Positions 9,974 through 17,457 of a stretch of 64,000 bases of DNA are shown in pieces (within the stretch, counting starts at the first letter, position 1; each line of letters opens with the position of its first letter). Position numbers and translations under genes: made by a program. Source of the stretch: Limimaricola cinnabarinus (GTDB lineage: Bacteria > Pseudomonadota > Alphaproteobacteria > Rhodobacterales > Rhodobacteraceae); assembly GCF_002723615.1 (NCBI RefSeq), contig NZ_KZ304957.1:87489-151488 (forward strand), read 5' to 3'. The notes beneath the pieces are model-generated. The model had not been told where the DNA came from, ran no database searches, and was given only the letters and a program-made list of their open reading frames with translations.

Positions 9974-10810
9974 ATGTCTGTATTTATTAGCTATGCACAT
10001 GCCGACAGGAGAGCTCTAGATCGCCTTCTTGTGCATCTCAGGCCACTAGTTAAATCGAATGACTTAAGTGTATTCTCTGATCTTGATATAAAAACGGATC
10101 AGGCGTGGCGCGAAGAGATTCGCGTTGCCATTGATCAGGCCTCGGTTGCTATTCTACTTGTTAGTGCGGATTTTCTGGCATCCGACTTCATTCAAGAACA
10201 AGAGCTTCCGAGTCTATTTGAAGGGCGGCGAAGAAAAGAGAAGAAGATTATATCAATCTTTTTATCTCACTGCTATATTGAGAATTCTCCTGAGATTGCA
10301 AACTTTCAAGCTTTCAACGATCCCAAAGCTCCGTTGTCTAGCCTCGGCGATACTGAAAAGGAGGAGTTTTGGTCTAGGGTTGTCGGGGAGGTCGCGCAAG
10401 TTTCCAAAGATTTCTCAGGAAGTTTAGATAGCGAAATCAAAGATTGGGATAATCTTCCTGAGTTGGACTACAAGAATGTTTTAGGTCAGAGACTGTTCTC
10501 TGGCGTAAGGGTGAGTATCCCAAGTTTGTTGGCCATCAGCAATCTATCGTCTTTGGATGGCTGTTCATTTGAAAATTGCTGGATTGAGGGTCCTGCGATT
10601 TTATGGGCTCCGATTATAAGTGCCACTAAGAACCAATTCGATGTTCCCGGCGGCAATGTGCAGGCGATGTTCCTGGCGCCCCGGAACGATTTTATTGTTG
10701 GGGTTGTTGGCGCTAGTCATCTGTCACTCATAGGTTGCCGAGTATCGAACGTTGGGTTCGTAGAGAAGGAGCCGAAAATAGAAAAAGCACTTAATGAGGC
10801 GGATAAATGA
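9974..10810 (+). CDS. TIR-domain protein inserted between pheS and pheT
   Basis: A 278-residue protein with an N-terminal TIR domain (about residues 2-125): MSVFISYAHAD, FSDLDIKTDQAWREEI, ASVAILLVSADFL, then SDFIQEQELP with Glu77 at the position of the catalytic glutamate of NAD-cleaving TIR domains. A linker (about 126-170) leads to a C-terminal domain (about 175-270) with two related stretches, LDGCSFENCWIEGPA and SLIGCRVSNVGFV, resembling a small beta-solenoid or pentapeptide-like fold; this part is not recognised. The gene is AT-rich (25 of 60 bases G/C at 10021-10080, against 41 of 60 at 10981-11040 in pheT), a sign of transfer. It starts 4 nt after pheS and its TGA overlaps the pheT ATG. 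NADase activity and a defence role are inferences. Confidence 0.88.
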   Translation: MSVFISYAHADRRALDRLLVHLRPLVKSNDLSVFSDLDIKTDQAWREEIRVAIDQASVAILLVSADFLASDFIQEQELPSLFEGRRRKEKKIISIFLSHCYIENSPEIANFQAFNDPKAPLSSLGDTEKEEFWSRVVGEVAQVSKDFSGSLDSEIKDWDNLPELDYKNVLGQRLFSGVRVSIPSLLAISNLSSLDGCSFENCWIEGPAILWAPIISATKNQFDVPGGNVQAMFLAPRNDFIVGVVGASHLSLIGCRVSNVGFVEKEPKIEKALNEADK

Positions 10811-13200
10811 AATTCACCCTCTCCTGGCTCAAGGACCATCTCGACACCACGGCCACGGTGGACGAGATCGCCGAGGCGCTGACCGATCTCGGGCTCGAGG
10901 TCGAAGGCATCGAGAACCCCGCCGCCGCTCTCAAGAACTTCGTTCTGGGCAAGGTCGTCGCCGCCGAAAAGCACCCTGACGCCGACAAGCTGCAGATCTG
11001 CCGCGTCGACCTGCCCGGCGGCGAGGACCAGATCATCTGCGGCGCGCCCAATGCGCGCCAAGGCATCACCGTCGTCGTCGCGCGCCCCGGCACCTATGTC
11101 CCCGGCCCCGACTTCACCATCGGCGTCGGCAAGATCCGCGGCGTCGAGAGCCACGGCATGATGTGCTCCGAGCGCGAGCTGGGGCTTGGCGACGCGCATG
11201 AGGGCATCATCGAGCTGCCCTCGGGCGAGGTCGGGCAGAGCTTTGCCGACTGGCTGGCCGAGAACGATCCCGCCAAGGTCGATCCGGTGATCGAGATCGC
11301 GATCACGCCCAATCGGGGCGACGCGCTCGGCATTCGCGGCATTGCGCGCGACCTCTCGGCGCGCGGCATCGGCACGCTGAAGCCGCTCGAAGTCAACGCG
11401 GTGCAGGGCGGCTATGACAGCCCCATCGGCGTCGAGATCGCACCCGACACGCGCGACGGCTGCCCGATCTTCGCGGGCCGCCTCATCCGCGGCGTGAAGA
11501 ACGGCCCCTCGCCGGACTGGCTGCAGGACCGGCTGCGCGCCATCGGCCTGAGGCCGATCAGCTTCCTCGTCGATGTGACCAACTACATCACCTACGACCT
11601 GAACCGCCCCCTGCACGTCTTCGACGCCGACAAGGTGGCGGGGAACCTGCGGGTGCATCGCGCCAAGGGCGGCGAGCAGTTCGCCGCGCTGGACGAAAAG
11701 AGCTACACGCTCGAACCCGGCATGATCGTCATCTCCGACGACAACGGCGTCGAAAGCCTCGCCGGGATCATGGGCGGCGCGGATACCGGCGTGACCGAGG
11801 AGACCACCAATGTCTTCGTCGAGAGCGCGCTGTGGAACCCGGTGCAGATCGCTCTGACGGGACGCGCGCTCAGGATTCATTCGGATGCGCGCCAGCGCTT
11901 CGAGCGCGGCATCGACACCGATTTCGTCACCACCGGCCTGCAGATCGCGGTGCGGATGATCGTCGATCACGCGGGCGGCGAGGCGTCGAAGATGGCGATC
12001 GCGGGCGCGACCCCCGACACCAGCCGCGCCTATCGCTTCGATCCCAAGGCGGTGACGCGGATCGTCGGCATGGAGATCCCCGTCAAGGCGCAGCGCCAGA
12101 CGCTCGACCGGCTGGGCTTCCGGCTCGATGGCGAAATGGCGCATGTCCCCGCCTGGCGCTCGGACATCCAGGGCGAGGCGGATCTTGTCGAGGAGGTCGC
12201 GCGCGTGGCCTCGCTGTCGAAGCTCAAGGGCGTGCCGTTGCCGCGCCCCGAAGGCGTGGCCAAGCCGGTGCTGACGCCGATGCAGGCGCGGCTCTCCAAG
12301 GCGCGGCGGACGACCGCCGCGCTCGGCTATGACGAATGCGTCACCTACAGCTTCATCGACGCCGAGGCGGCATCGCTGTTCGGCGGCGGCTCGGATGCGA
12401 CGCGGCTCGAAAACCCGATCTCCTCCGAGATGAGCCATATGCGTCCCGACCTGCTGCCGGGGCTGTTGCGCGCCGCCGCGCGCAACCAGGCGCGCGGGCA
12501 GGGGGACCTCGCGCTGTTCGAGGCGGGGCACGTGTTCTTCGGCGGTGAGCCGGGCGAGCAGCGGCTTTACGTGGCGGGGCTGCTGACCGGCAAGACCGGG
12601 CCCAAGGATGTGCATGGCGCCTCGCGCCCCGTCGATCTCTTCGACGTCAAGGCCGATGCCGAGGCGGTTCTCGCCTCCATGGGCGCGCCCGCCAAGGTGC
12701 AGATCCTGCGTGGGGGCGAGGGCTGGTGGCATCCGGGCCGCCACGGGCGGATCTGCCTCGGGCCCAAGAAGGTGCTCGGCGTCTTTGGTGAGCTGCACCC
12801 CAAGGTGCTCGCCGCGCTCGACGTGAAGGGCCCGGCGGTCGCCTTCGTGCTCTGGCCCGAGGAGGTGCCGCTGCCGCGCCAGACCGGCGCCGCGCGCCCG
12901 GCCTTCACGCCGCCGTCGCTGCAGCCCGTCGAGCGCGACTTCGCCTTCGTGGTGGATGCGCAGATCGAGGCGCTGACGCTGGTGAACGCGGCGCAGGGCG
13001 CCGACAAGGCGCTGATCTCCGACGTGCGCGTCTTCGACCAGTTCCAGGGCGGCTCCCTGGGCGAGGGGCGCAAATCGGTGGCGATCACGGTGCGGCTGCA
13101 GCCCACCGACAAGACGCTTACCGAAAAGGAGATCGAGGCCGTGGGCGCGAAGATTGTCGAGAAGGTGGCCAAGGCCACGGGCGGCGAGCTGCGCGGCTGA
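10807..13200 (+). CDS. pheT: Phenylalanyl-tRNA synthetase beta subunit
   Basis: A 797-residue subunit of the PheS2T2 enzyme. In order: N-terminal tRNA-binding OB fold (LGKVVAAEKHPDADKLQICRVD, about 38-150), B3/B4 editing domain (about 205-380), B5, the catalytic-like domain (FVESALWNPVQI, RFERGIDTDF) and the C-terminal anticodon-binding FDX-ACB domain (PPSLQPVERDFAFVVD to TLTEKEIEAVGAKIVEKV). Its ATG overlaps the TGA of the TIR gene and its ribosome site (TGAGGCGG, 10795-10802) lies inside the TIR coding sequence, so PheT output depends on translation through the TIR gene. Its original terminator is split by a transposon. Confidence 0.98.
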   Translation: MKFTLSWLKDHLDTTATVDEIAEALTDLGLEVEGIENPAAALKNFVLGKVVAAEKHPDADKLQICRVDLPGGEDQIICGAPNARQGITVVVARPGTYVPGPDFTIGVGKIRGVESHGMMCSERELGLGDAHEGIIELPSGEVGQSFADWLAENDPAKVDPVIEIAITPNRGDALGIRGIARDLSARGIGTLKPLEVNAVQGGYDSPIGVEIAPDTRDGCPIFAGRLIRGVKNGPSPDWLQDRLRAIGLRPISFLVDVTNYITYDLNRPLHVFDADKVAGNLRVHRAKGGEQFAALDEKSYTLEPGMIVISDDNGVESLAGIMGGADTGVTEETTNVFVESALWNPVQIALTGRALRIHSDARQRFERGIDTDFVTTGLQIAVRMIVDHAGGEASKMAIAGATPDTSRAYRFDPKAVTRIVGMEIPVKAQRQTLDRLGFRLDGEMAHVPAWRSDIQGEADLVEEVARVASLSKLKGVPLPRPEGVAKPVLTPMQARLSKARRTTAALGYDECVTYSFIDAEAASLFGGGSDATRLENPISSEMSHMRPDLLPGLLRAAARNQARGQGDLALFEAGHVFFGGEPGEQRLYVAGLLTGKTGPKDVHGASRPVDLFDVKADAEAVLASMGAPAKVQILRGGEGWWHPGRHGRICLGPKKVLGVFGELHPKVLAALDVKGPAVAFVLWPEEVPLPRQTGAARPAFTPPSLQPVERDFAFVVDAQIEALTLVNAAQGADKALISDVRVFDQFQGGSLGEGRKSVAITVRLQPTDKTLTEKEIEAVGAKIVEKVAKATGGELRG

Positions 13201-13224
13201 TCGGGCGGATCAGGGACCTCGAAG

Positions 13225-13239
13225 GGGGCGGGCCGATGG
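13225..13239 (+). terminator. Left half of the pheT terminator, split by a transposon
   Basis: GGGGCGG at 13225-13231 is the left arm of a hairpin whose right arm CCGCCCC plus six T residues is at 15685-15697. Removing the element and one 9-bp duplicate restores a 7-bp stem with loop GCCGATGGT and a T run. Confidence 0.8.
13231..13239. repeat. Left copy of the 9-bp target-site duplication
   Basis: GGCCGATGG, identical to 15675-15683, directly abuts the left inverted repeat of the transposon. Confidence 0.85.
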
Positions 13240-13264
13240 CCAGCCCTTTGCAGTAAATGGTGCA
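13240..13264 (+). repeat. Left terminal inverted repeat (25 bp)
   Basis: Begins CCAGCCCTTTGCAG and ends GGTGCA; an exact reverse complement of 15650-15674. Confidence 0.9.
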
Positions 13265-13274
13265 CGAAAACTTA

Positions 13275-13297
13275 GGTTGGCCAGATTTTGGCCAACC
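13275..13297 (+). terminator. Hairpin at the left end of the transposon, candidate terminator/insulator
   Basis: GGTTGGCCA (13275-13283) pairs perfectly with TGGCCAACC (13289-13297) around GATTT and is followed by TTT. Lying just inside the left end, it could stop pheT transcripts entering the element and stand in for the disrupted host terminator. Confidence 0.55.
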
Positions 13298-13300
13298 TTT

Positions 13301-13336
13301 CCCTCGATAGCCACGAAATGTGGTGGTGATCGAGGG
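13301..13336 (+). promoter_or_regulatory. Hairpin enclosing the transposase ribosome-binding site
   Basis: CCCTCGAT (13301-13308) pairs perfectly with ATCGAGGG (13329-13336); an inner CCAC/GTGG pair extends the fold. The only good ribosome site for the transposase ATG at 13344, GAGGGA (13332-13337), is in the right arm, so folding would hide it. This would lower translation from read-through transcripts. Confidence 0.5.
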
Positions 13337-13343
13337 AAGCTAC

Positions 13344-15074
13344 ATGAACGCGCTCACGAAGATTTCTTCGCCGGTCCTCCGGCGCAGGTTGCCGTTCCCG
13401 AGCTATGGGATCGACATCAACTTCTGCCGAAACCCTCAATGTGATCTCTTCGCAGAAGCACCTGATCCTTATGATAAGAGAGGGAAATCCTCAGCAGGAG
13501 TCAAATCCAACCAGCCTCGTGGTCGGGTAATCGGTTCTGGCGATGAGAAGACCTTCAAGTGCGGGGCATGTGGGCAGTCGTCGATCATTAAGAACAACAG
13601 TGCAATCGTCGAAGAATACCGTCGGCTACGAAATCGCTTCCGTGCGGCGCTCCCGCAAGATTCGTGTCCGAATAGGATGTGCGGCCATCATGGCCAAGCG
13701 CAGTCAGAGCATCCAACTTTTTACCGCAAGTCTGGACGCACTGCGAAGGGCGCGCAGCGATGGAAGTGCAAAGCGTGTCTAACTTCGTTTTCCGTAGGGT
13801 CCCGCATCCGGCGCCAACACCGCAGCACAGCGAATCGCGATGTGCTATGGATGATCACCAACGGGCTTCCGATCTCCAAGATTGCCGACTTTACAGGGCT
13901 CTGCCCTCGCGATGTCTATCGTAAGATCGACTTCATCTATGACCGCGTCGTGGATATCACCGCCCGGCGCGAGGGGATGTTCGAAGGGGTCAATTGGAGC
14001 AGCGTAGGTCGCCGCTTCGCGACCGACTCGCAGACGCTTCATCTAAACTGGCCGAATAAGAAGACCCGTGCTCAGATCGCCGTGCAGCACCTCTGCACAG
14101 CTCATGCTAACACGGGCTATATCGTTGCTGCGCACTTGGCGCTCGATCCAGCTGTTCATCTGCCCGATATCGAAGCGCGGATGACGACATCTGGGGACTT
14201 CGCCCGGCCGCGCGCATTTCGCAGCCAAGCGCGAGTGTGGTCAGAGACCGAGTTCAAGGCTTACCTCGATAAGATTACCCAGAATGTAGCTGTCCATCCC
14301 TTGGAGGCGCCTGACATCGACTTGGACCTCCAACTTCCGCACAGCGGGGCCCTTATGCGTCAGGATATCATGCAACTCGCCCATGCTTTCCTGCTGCGCC
14401 GTTTGCTGGGCAAGGGCGGAGAAAGGTTCGTATTTGTCTTGGATGCGGATTCCGGGCTCGCCCTCGCATTTATCTCAGCATTTGCCCCGTGGGTGAAGGA
14501 TGGCACTGCCGATGTGGTTGTGGTGCAGTTTGACAAGCATAAGTCCAACGATCAACGCAACATGCTGGTGAGCGAAGGCAAAGTTGCTCTCGAACTGGCG
14601 ACTGGCATATCGCAGTCTGCCTGGGCGGCCCTCGACTACCAAGATCGGCTCGACCAAACGGACGCGGTGATCGAAGCGATGATGCGAGGGATGCCACTCG
14701 GTGCTCCGTTCGAGTGGCCATTCCACACGAAGAGCGAACCGAGCAGACGTGTTCGGCTTCTCACGGACCGGCCCAGCATGGCGGCCGACCGGCGTGCGCG
14801 CCTGATGCGCCTCGCCACTCTCCGCAGCGTAGATGCTTACTTTCACAAGGTCCGATCGAACATTCGGTTCGCAGCTCGCCCAGCTCATACCCCGAGCGGA
14901 AACGGGCGTGCATGGGATCGCCACTACCTCTACAACCCTGAGACCATGACGAAGGTCATCGAGATCTACCGTTTCGTCCATAACTGGATGGGACCTTCGA
15001 AGACGAAGGAAACCCCCGCGATGAAACTCGGCCTTGCTCGCGGCAAGATGCGAGTGAATGAGTTCTTCGCCTAA
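13344..15074 (+). CDS. Transposase with two zinc ribbons (DDE-type fold inferred)
   Basis: A 576-residue protein. Two zinc ribbons are visible, each CX4C followed by CX2C: Cys28/33 with Cys73/76, and Cys108/113 with Cys142/145. A helix-turn-helix follows (WMITNGLPISKIADFTGLCPRDVYRKI). The C-terminal half holds acidic residues in beta-strand settings (RRFATDSQ, FVFVLDADSGLA) and ends YRFVHNWM, as expected for an RNase-H-like catalytic domain, but I cannot fix the triad. The ATG at 13344 lies 6 bp after the GAGGGA ribosome site; a GTG at 13320 would add eight residues. It fills most of an element with 25-bp ends, supporting the role. IS1-like traits are noted without a family claim. Confidence 0.82.
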   Translation: MNALTKISSPVLRRRLPFPSYGIDINFCRNPQCDLFAEAPDPYDKRGKSSAGVKSNQPRGRVIGSGDEKTFKCGACGQSSIIKNNSAIVEEYRRLRNRFRAALPQDSCPNRMCGHHGQAQSEHPTFYRKSGRTAKGAQRWKCKACLTSFSVGSRIRRQHRSTANRDVLWMITNGLPISKIADFTGLCPRDVYRKIDFIYDRVVDITARREGMFEGVNWSSVGRRFATDSQTLHLNWPNKKTRAQIAVQHLCTAHANTGYIVAAHLALDPAVHLPDIEARMTTSGDFARPRAFRSQARVWSETEFKAYLDKITQNVAVHPLEAPDIDLDLQLPHSGALMRQDIMQLAHAFLLRRLLGKGGERFVFVLDADSGLALAFISAFAPWVKDGTADVVVVQFDKHKSNDQRNMLVSEGKVALELATGISQSAWAALDYQDRLDQTDAVIEAMMRGMPLGAPFEWPFHTKSEPSRRVRLLTDRPSMAADRRARLMRLATLRSVDAYFHKVRSNIRFAARPAHTPSGNGRAWDRHYLYNPETMTKVIEIYRFVHNWMGPSKTKETPAMKLGLARGKMRVNEFFA

Positions 15075-15088
15075 TAGAGGACCAAGGC

Positions 15089-15589
15089 TTGGCAGATCGC
15101 TTCACGGCCCTGAATATCGCTGCCCATCTGGATCGGGTGGCGGCCTTCTATACTGAGGCACCCGACTATTGGGTCCTGGCAGAAGGGAGCCATCCGGACC
15201 CCTACAAAAAGGCAGAGGAGTTCTTCACCGCTGGCGCGCCGGGGTGCGAAGTCGATCGCTCCCGGTTCTTGGGACTGTTCGTAGGCAGCCGGCTTTCCGG
15301 TCTGGCCGAGCTCCATTACGGCTTTCCCACGGACAGCGATGCCTATCTTGGCTTGATGATCATCGGGCCATGGGCCCAAGGTGCCGGGCGCGGAGCTGCG
15401 TTCTTATCTCGCATTGAAGAACTCGCGCGCTCAGACAGGGCTAAGAAGTTGTATGTGGGCGTCTTGGAGGCGAACCCCCGTGGTCGGGCGTTTTGGGAGC
15501 GTGAAGGGTTCTCTGCCACAGGGATCACCAAGGAAGACAACACGCATGGCCTCGACCATGTGCTGCATCGCCTCATGAAGCCTCTCTGA
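15089..15589 (+). CDS. GNAT-family N-acetyltransferase, transposon passenger gene
   Basis: A 166-residue protein starting at TTG (MADRFTALNIAAHLDRVAAFY), with GAGGA at 15077-15081 as ribosome site. The acetyl-CoA-binding motif A is QGAGRGAAFL, followed by KKLYVGVLEANPRGRAFWEREGF, the usual GNAT strand 5 and C-terminal motif. It lies 14 bp after the transposase and inside the inverted repeats, so it moves with the element. GNAT passengers can modify antibiotics, toxins, tRNA or proteins; nothing in the sequence fixes the substrate. Base composition resembles the transposase rather than the host genes on either side. Confidence 0.82.
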   Translation: MADRFTALNIAAHLDRVAAFYTEAPDYWVLAEGSHPDPYKKAEEFFTAGAPGCEVDRSRFLGLFVGSRLSGLAELHYGFPTDSDAYLGLMIIGPWAQGAGRGAAFLSRIEELARSDRAKKLYVGVLEANPRGRAFWEREGFSATGITKEDNTHGLDHVLHRLMKPL

Positions 15590-15628
15590 GATCAAAAACC
15601 GCAACCAATGACGCCTTGATAGCGACGC

Positions 15629-15650
15629 AGCCGCCGAGGTTTCGGCGGCT
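15629..15650 (+). terminator. Hairpin before the right end of the transposon
   Basis: AGCCGCCGA (15629-15637) pairs with TCGGCGGCT (15642-15650), loop GGTT. It adjoins the right inverted repeat and may end element transcription; no T run follows. Confidence 0.5.
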
Positions 15651-15674
15651 GCACCATTTACTGCAAAGGGCTGG
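15650..15674 (-). repeat. Right terminal inverted repeat (25 bp)
   Basis: Starts TGCACC and ends AAAGGGCTGG; an exact reverse complement of 13240-13264. Confidence 0.9.
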
Positions 15675-15697
15675 GGCCGATGGTCCGCCCCTTTTTT
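15675..15697 (+). terminator. Right 9-bp target duplicate and right half of the pheT terminator
   Basis: GGCCGATGG (15675-15683) is the second copy of the target duplication; CCGCCCC (15685-15691) and TTTTTT (15692-15697) are the right arm and T run of the original pheT terminator. Confidence 0.8.
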
Positions 15698-15797
15698 CGT
15701 GGCCCATGGGTCGCGCTGGTCCGTCTTTGCGCGCCAAAGGCTGCGCCTTGCGCGCGCCGCACGCTAGGTTCGGGCCGAACCCAGCCAGGAGACCCCG

Positions 15798-16247
15798 ATG
15801 ATCAACGAATTCCGCACCTTCATTGCCAAGGGCAACGTGATGGACCTCGCGGTCGGCATCATCATCGGCGCCGCCTTCACCGCCATCGTCCAGAGCCTCG
15901 TGCACGACCTCATCAACCCGGTGATCGGGCTGATCCTCGGCGGCATCGACTTCACCTCGATGTTCATCGTGCTCTCGGGCGACGTGCCCCCCGGCAGCTC
16001 GCTGGAGGCGGCGCGCGAAAGCGGGGCGGCGATCTTCGCCTATGGCGCCTTCCTGACGGCGGTGATCAACTTCCTCGTCATCGCCTGGGTGGTGTTCCTG
16101 CTGGTCAAGGCGGTGAACCGGATCAAGGACGCGGCCGTCGATGAGGGCGAGCCGGTGCCCGCAGCCCCCCCCGCAGCCCCCAAGGGACCGACGCAGGAGG
16201 AGCTTCTGAGCGACATCCGCGATCTGCTGAAATCGCGCGGGGTCTGA
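15798..16247 (+). CDS. mscL: Large-conductance mechanosensitive channel
   Basis: A 149-residue inner-membrane channel that opens under membrane tension to release solutes after osmotic downshock. The N-terminal [35 protein letters not shown] carries the amphipathic helix and TM1 pore helix with the family G/A pattern; TM2 is [24 protein letters not shown], and the C-terminal bundle helix is [14 protein letters not shown]. An AGGAGAC ribosome site precedes the ATG. It is the first host gene after the transposon. Confidence 0.97.
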   Translation: MINEFRTFIAKGNVMDLAVGIIIGAAFTAIVQSLVHDLINPVIGLILGGIDFTSMFIVLSGDVPPGSSLEAARESGAAIFAYGAFLTAVINFLVIAWVVFLLVKAVNRIKDAAVDEGEPVPAAPPAAPKGPTQEELLSDIRDLLKSRGV

Positions 16248-16339
16248 GCCGCCACGCAGATTCTGTGCGCAAATACGGAGTTCATGCCTCTCATGTGCGC
16301 CCCTAGATGGGGCGCAGCATGACACAAGGACCTTTCCAG

Positions 16340-16873
16340 ATGACCATCCTGCATATCGACAGCTCCATTCTCGGCGAGAACTCGGTTTCGCGCGATCTGA
16401 CGGCGACCGTCGTCGCCGAGCTGACGGCGAAGGGCGGCGAGACCGTGCTGCGCCGCGATCTCGCCGATCCCGCGACCGAGGCCGCCTTCGACGGCGATCC
16501 GGTCGAGCAGCTGATGTCGGCCGACACGCTGGTGATCGGCGCGCCGATGTACAACTTCGCGATCCCGCACCAGCTCAAGGCCTGGATCGACAGCGTCGCG
16601 GTGGCGGGCAGGACGTTCCGCTATACGGCGGAGGGCCCCGAGGGCCTCGCCGGTGGCCGCCGCGCCATCGTGGTCTATGCCTCGGGCGGGGTGCATGACG
16701 GGACCACCGACTTCGTGGAGCCCTATCTGCGGCACATGCTGGGCTTCATCGGCATCACCGACGTGACGGTGCTGCGCGTCGAGGGGCTGGCGCTCTCGCC
16801 CGAGACGCGCGCCGAGGCGATCGCCGCGGCCCGCGCCAAGGTGCCGGGCCTCGTGGAGAAGGTCGCGGCCTGA
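16340..16873 (+). CDS. azoR: FMN-dependent NADH-azoreductase (AzoR family)
   Basis: A 177-residue flavodoxin-fold quinone/azo reductase. The FMN phosphate loop SSILGENSVSR lies at the N-terminus; GAPMYNFAIPHQLKAWID and YASGGVHD are typical AzoR segments. The ATG at 16340 is preferred because AAGGA is at 16326-16330 and the protein then starts directly with the first strand (MTILHIDSS). At 177 residues it is shorter than the roughly 200-residue E. coli enzyme. It likely reduces quinones with NADH and protects against electrophiles; azo dyes are surrogate substrates. A strong hairpin follows. Confidence 0.9.
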   Translation: MTILHIDSSILGENSVSRDLTATVVAELTAKGGETVLRRDLADPATEAAFDGDPVEQLMSADTLVIGAPMYNFAIPHQLKAWIDSVAVAGRTFRYTAEGPEGLAGGRRAIVVYASGGVHDGTTDFVEPYLRHMLGFIGITDVTVLRVEGLALSPETRAEAIAAARAKVPGLVEKVAA

Positions 16874-16893
16874 TCCTGCGGGTCTGAAAGGCG

Positions 16894-16920
16894 AACGGCC
16901 GGTGCGATGCACCGGCCGTT
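16894..16920. terminator. Bidirectional terminator between azoR and the ferritin-like gene
   Basis: A perfect 12-bp stem, AACGGCCGGTGC (16894-16905) and GCACCGGCCGTT (16909-16920), loop GAT. It serves convergent genes; TTTT ends the plus-strand side. Confidence 0.8.
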
Positions 16921-16927
16921 TTCCGTA

Positions 16928-17380
16928 TCAGGCGGCCTTGGCGGCCTGATCCATCCAGTCCTTGTGCTTGCGTTCATCGGCAAGCCCGCGCTGGAACAGG
17001 TCCTTGTCGGCGGCGGGCACGGCGGCGTTGTCGACCGCGTGCTCATAAGCGGTGATGGTGTCGACCTCGTTGGTGGCCATCGCCTTGAGGATCGCGCCGT
17101 CGCCGCCGACCATGTCGGCGAGCTTGATCTTACCGGTGGTCAGCAGCTCCTTCATGTCGCCCTCGCCGGGGACATTGGCGCCGACCCGGCCCGCCAGCGC
17201 CGTCAGCTCGGACAGGTGCCGCAGGTGATCTTGCCGAAACTCCTCGATCTTCGCCTTGTGGGCCGGGTTTTCGAGCTTCTCGATGGTGGTCTCGTAGGCG
17301 GCGATGGCATCGTGTTCGAGAAGGATGAAATTCTCGACCAGCTTGGCCATGTCGCTCGACGTGCCGATGGTAGTGACCAT
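16928..17380 (-). CDS. Ferritin-like four-helix protein
   Basis: A 150-residue protein with the carboxylate/histidine pattern of a diiron four-helix bundle: EHDAIAAYE (helix A), DHLRHLSEL (B), NEVDTITAYEHA (C) and DERKHKDWM (D). It is soluble, with no signal peptide. Family members of this type (DUF2383/DUF892-like) are linked to stress responses, but the exact role is unknown. It is convergent with azoR and just downstream of ald on the same strand, 77 bp away from the ald stop. Confidence 0.78.
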   Translation of the reverse strand: MVTTIGTSSDMAKLVENFILLEHDAIAAYETTIEKLENPAHKAKIEEFRQDHLRHLSELTALAGRVGANVPGEGDMKELLTTGKIKLADMVGGDGAILKAMATNEVDTITAYEHAVDNAAVPAADKDLFQRGLADERKHKDWMDQAAKAA

Positions 17381-17457
17381 GATATCGTCCTCCGCATCTG
17401 GGGGTTGCGGAGGGCAAACGATTGCCGCGCCGGAGCGTTCCGGCGCGGCCTCGCCTA

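Larger units (their letters stand above)
13240..15674 (+). mobile_element. Complete 2435-bp insertion sequence/transposon with a transposase and a GNAT passenger gene
   Basis: The boundaries are set by perfect 25-bp terminal inverted repeats (13240-13264 and 15650-15674) flanked by the 9-bp direct repeat GGCCGATGG. Inside are two hairpins, a zinc-ribbon transposase, an acetyltransferase gene and a final hairpin just before the right end. The 9-bp duplication and the zinc-finger/helix-turn-helix transposase N-terminus recall the IS1 group, but the transposase is much longer (576 residues) and the family is not assigned. The intact ends and duplication suggest a fairly recent insertion. The target is the loop of the pheT terminator. 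Confidence 0.88.

Noticed and set aside
13320..13343. GTG start at 13320 for the transposase
   Set aside because: The ATG at 13344 has a well-spaced ribosome site, and the upstream start lies within the second hairpin.
16340..16873. Truncated azoreductase
   Set aside because: Although shorter than the E. coli enzyme, the start, FMN loop and C-terminus are all present, so it is taken as an intact short form.
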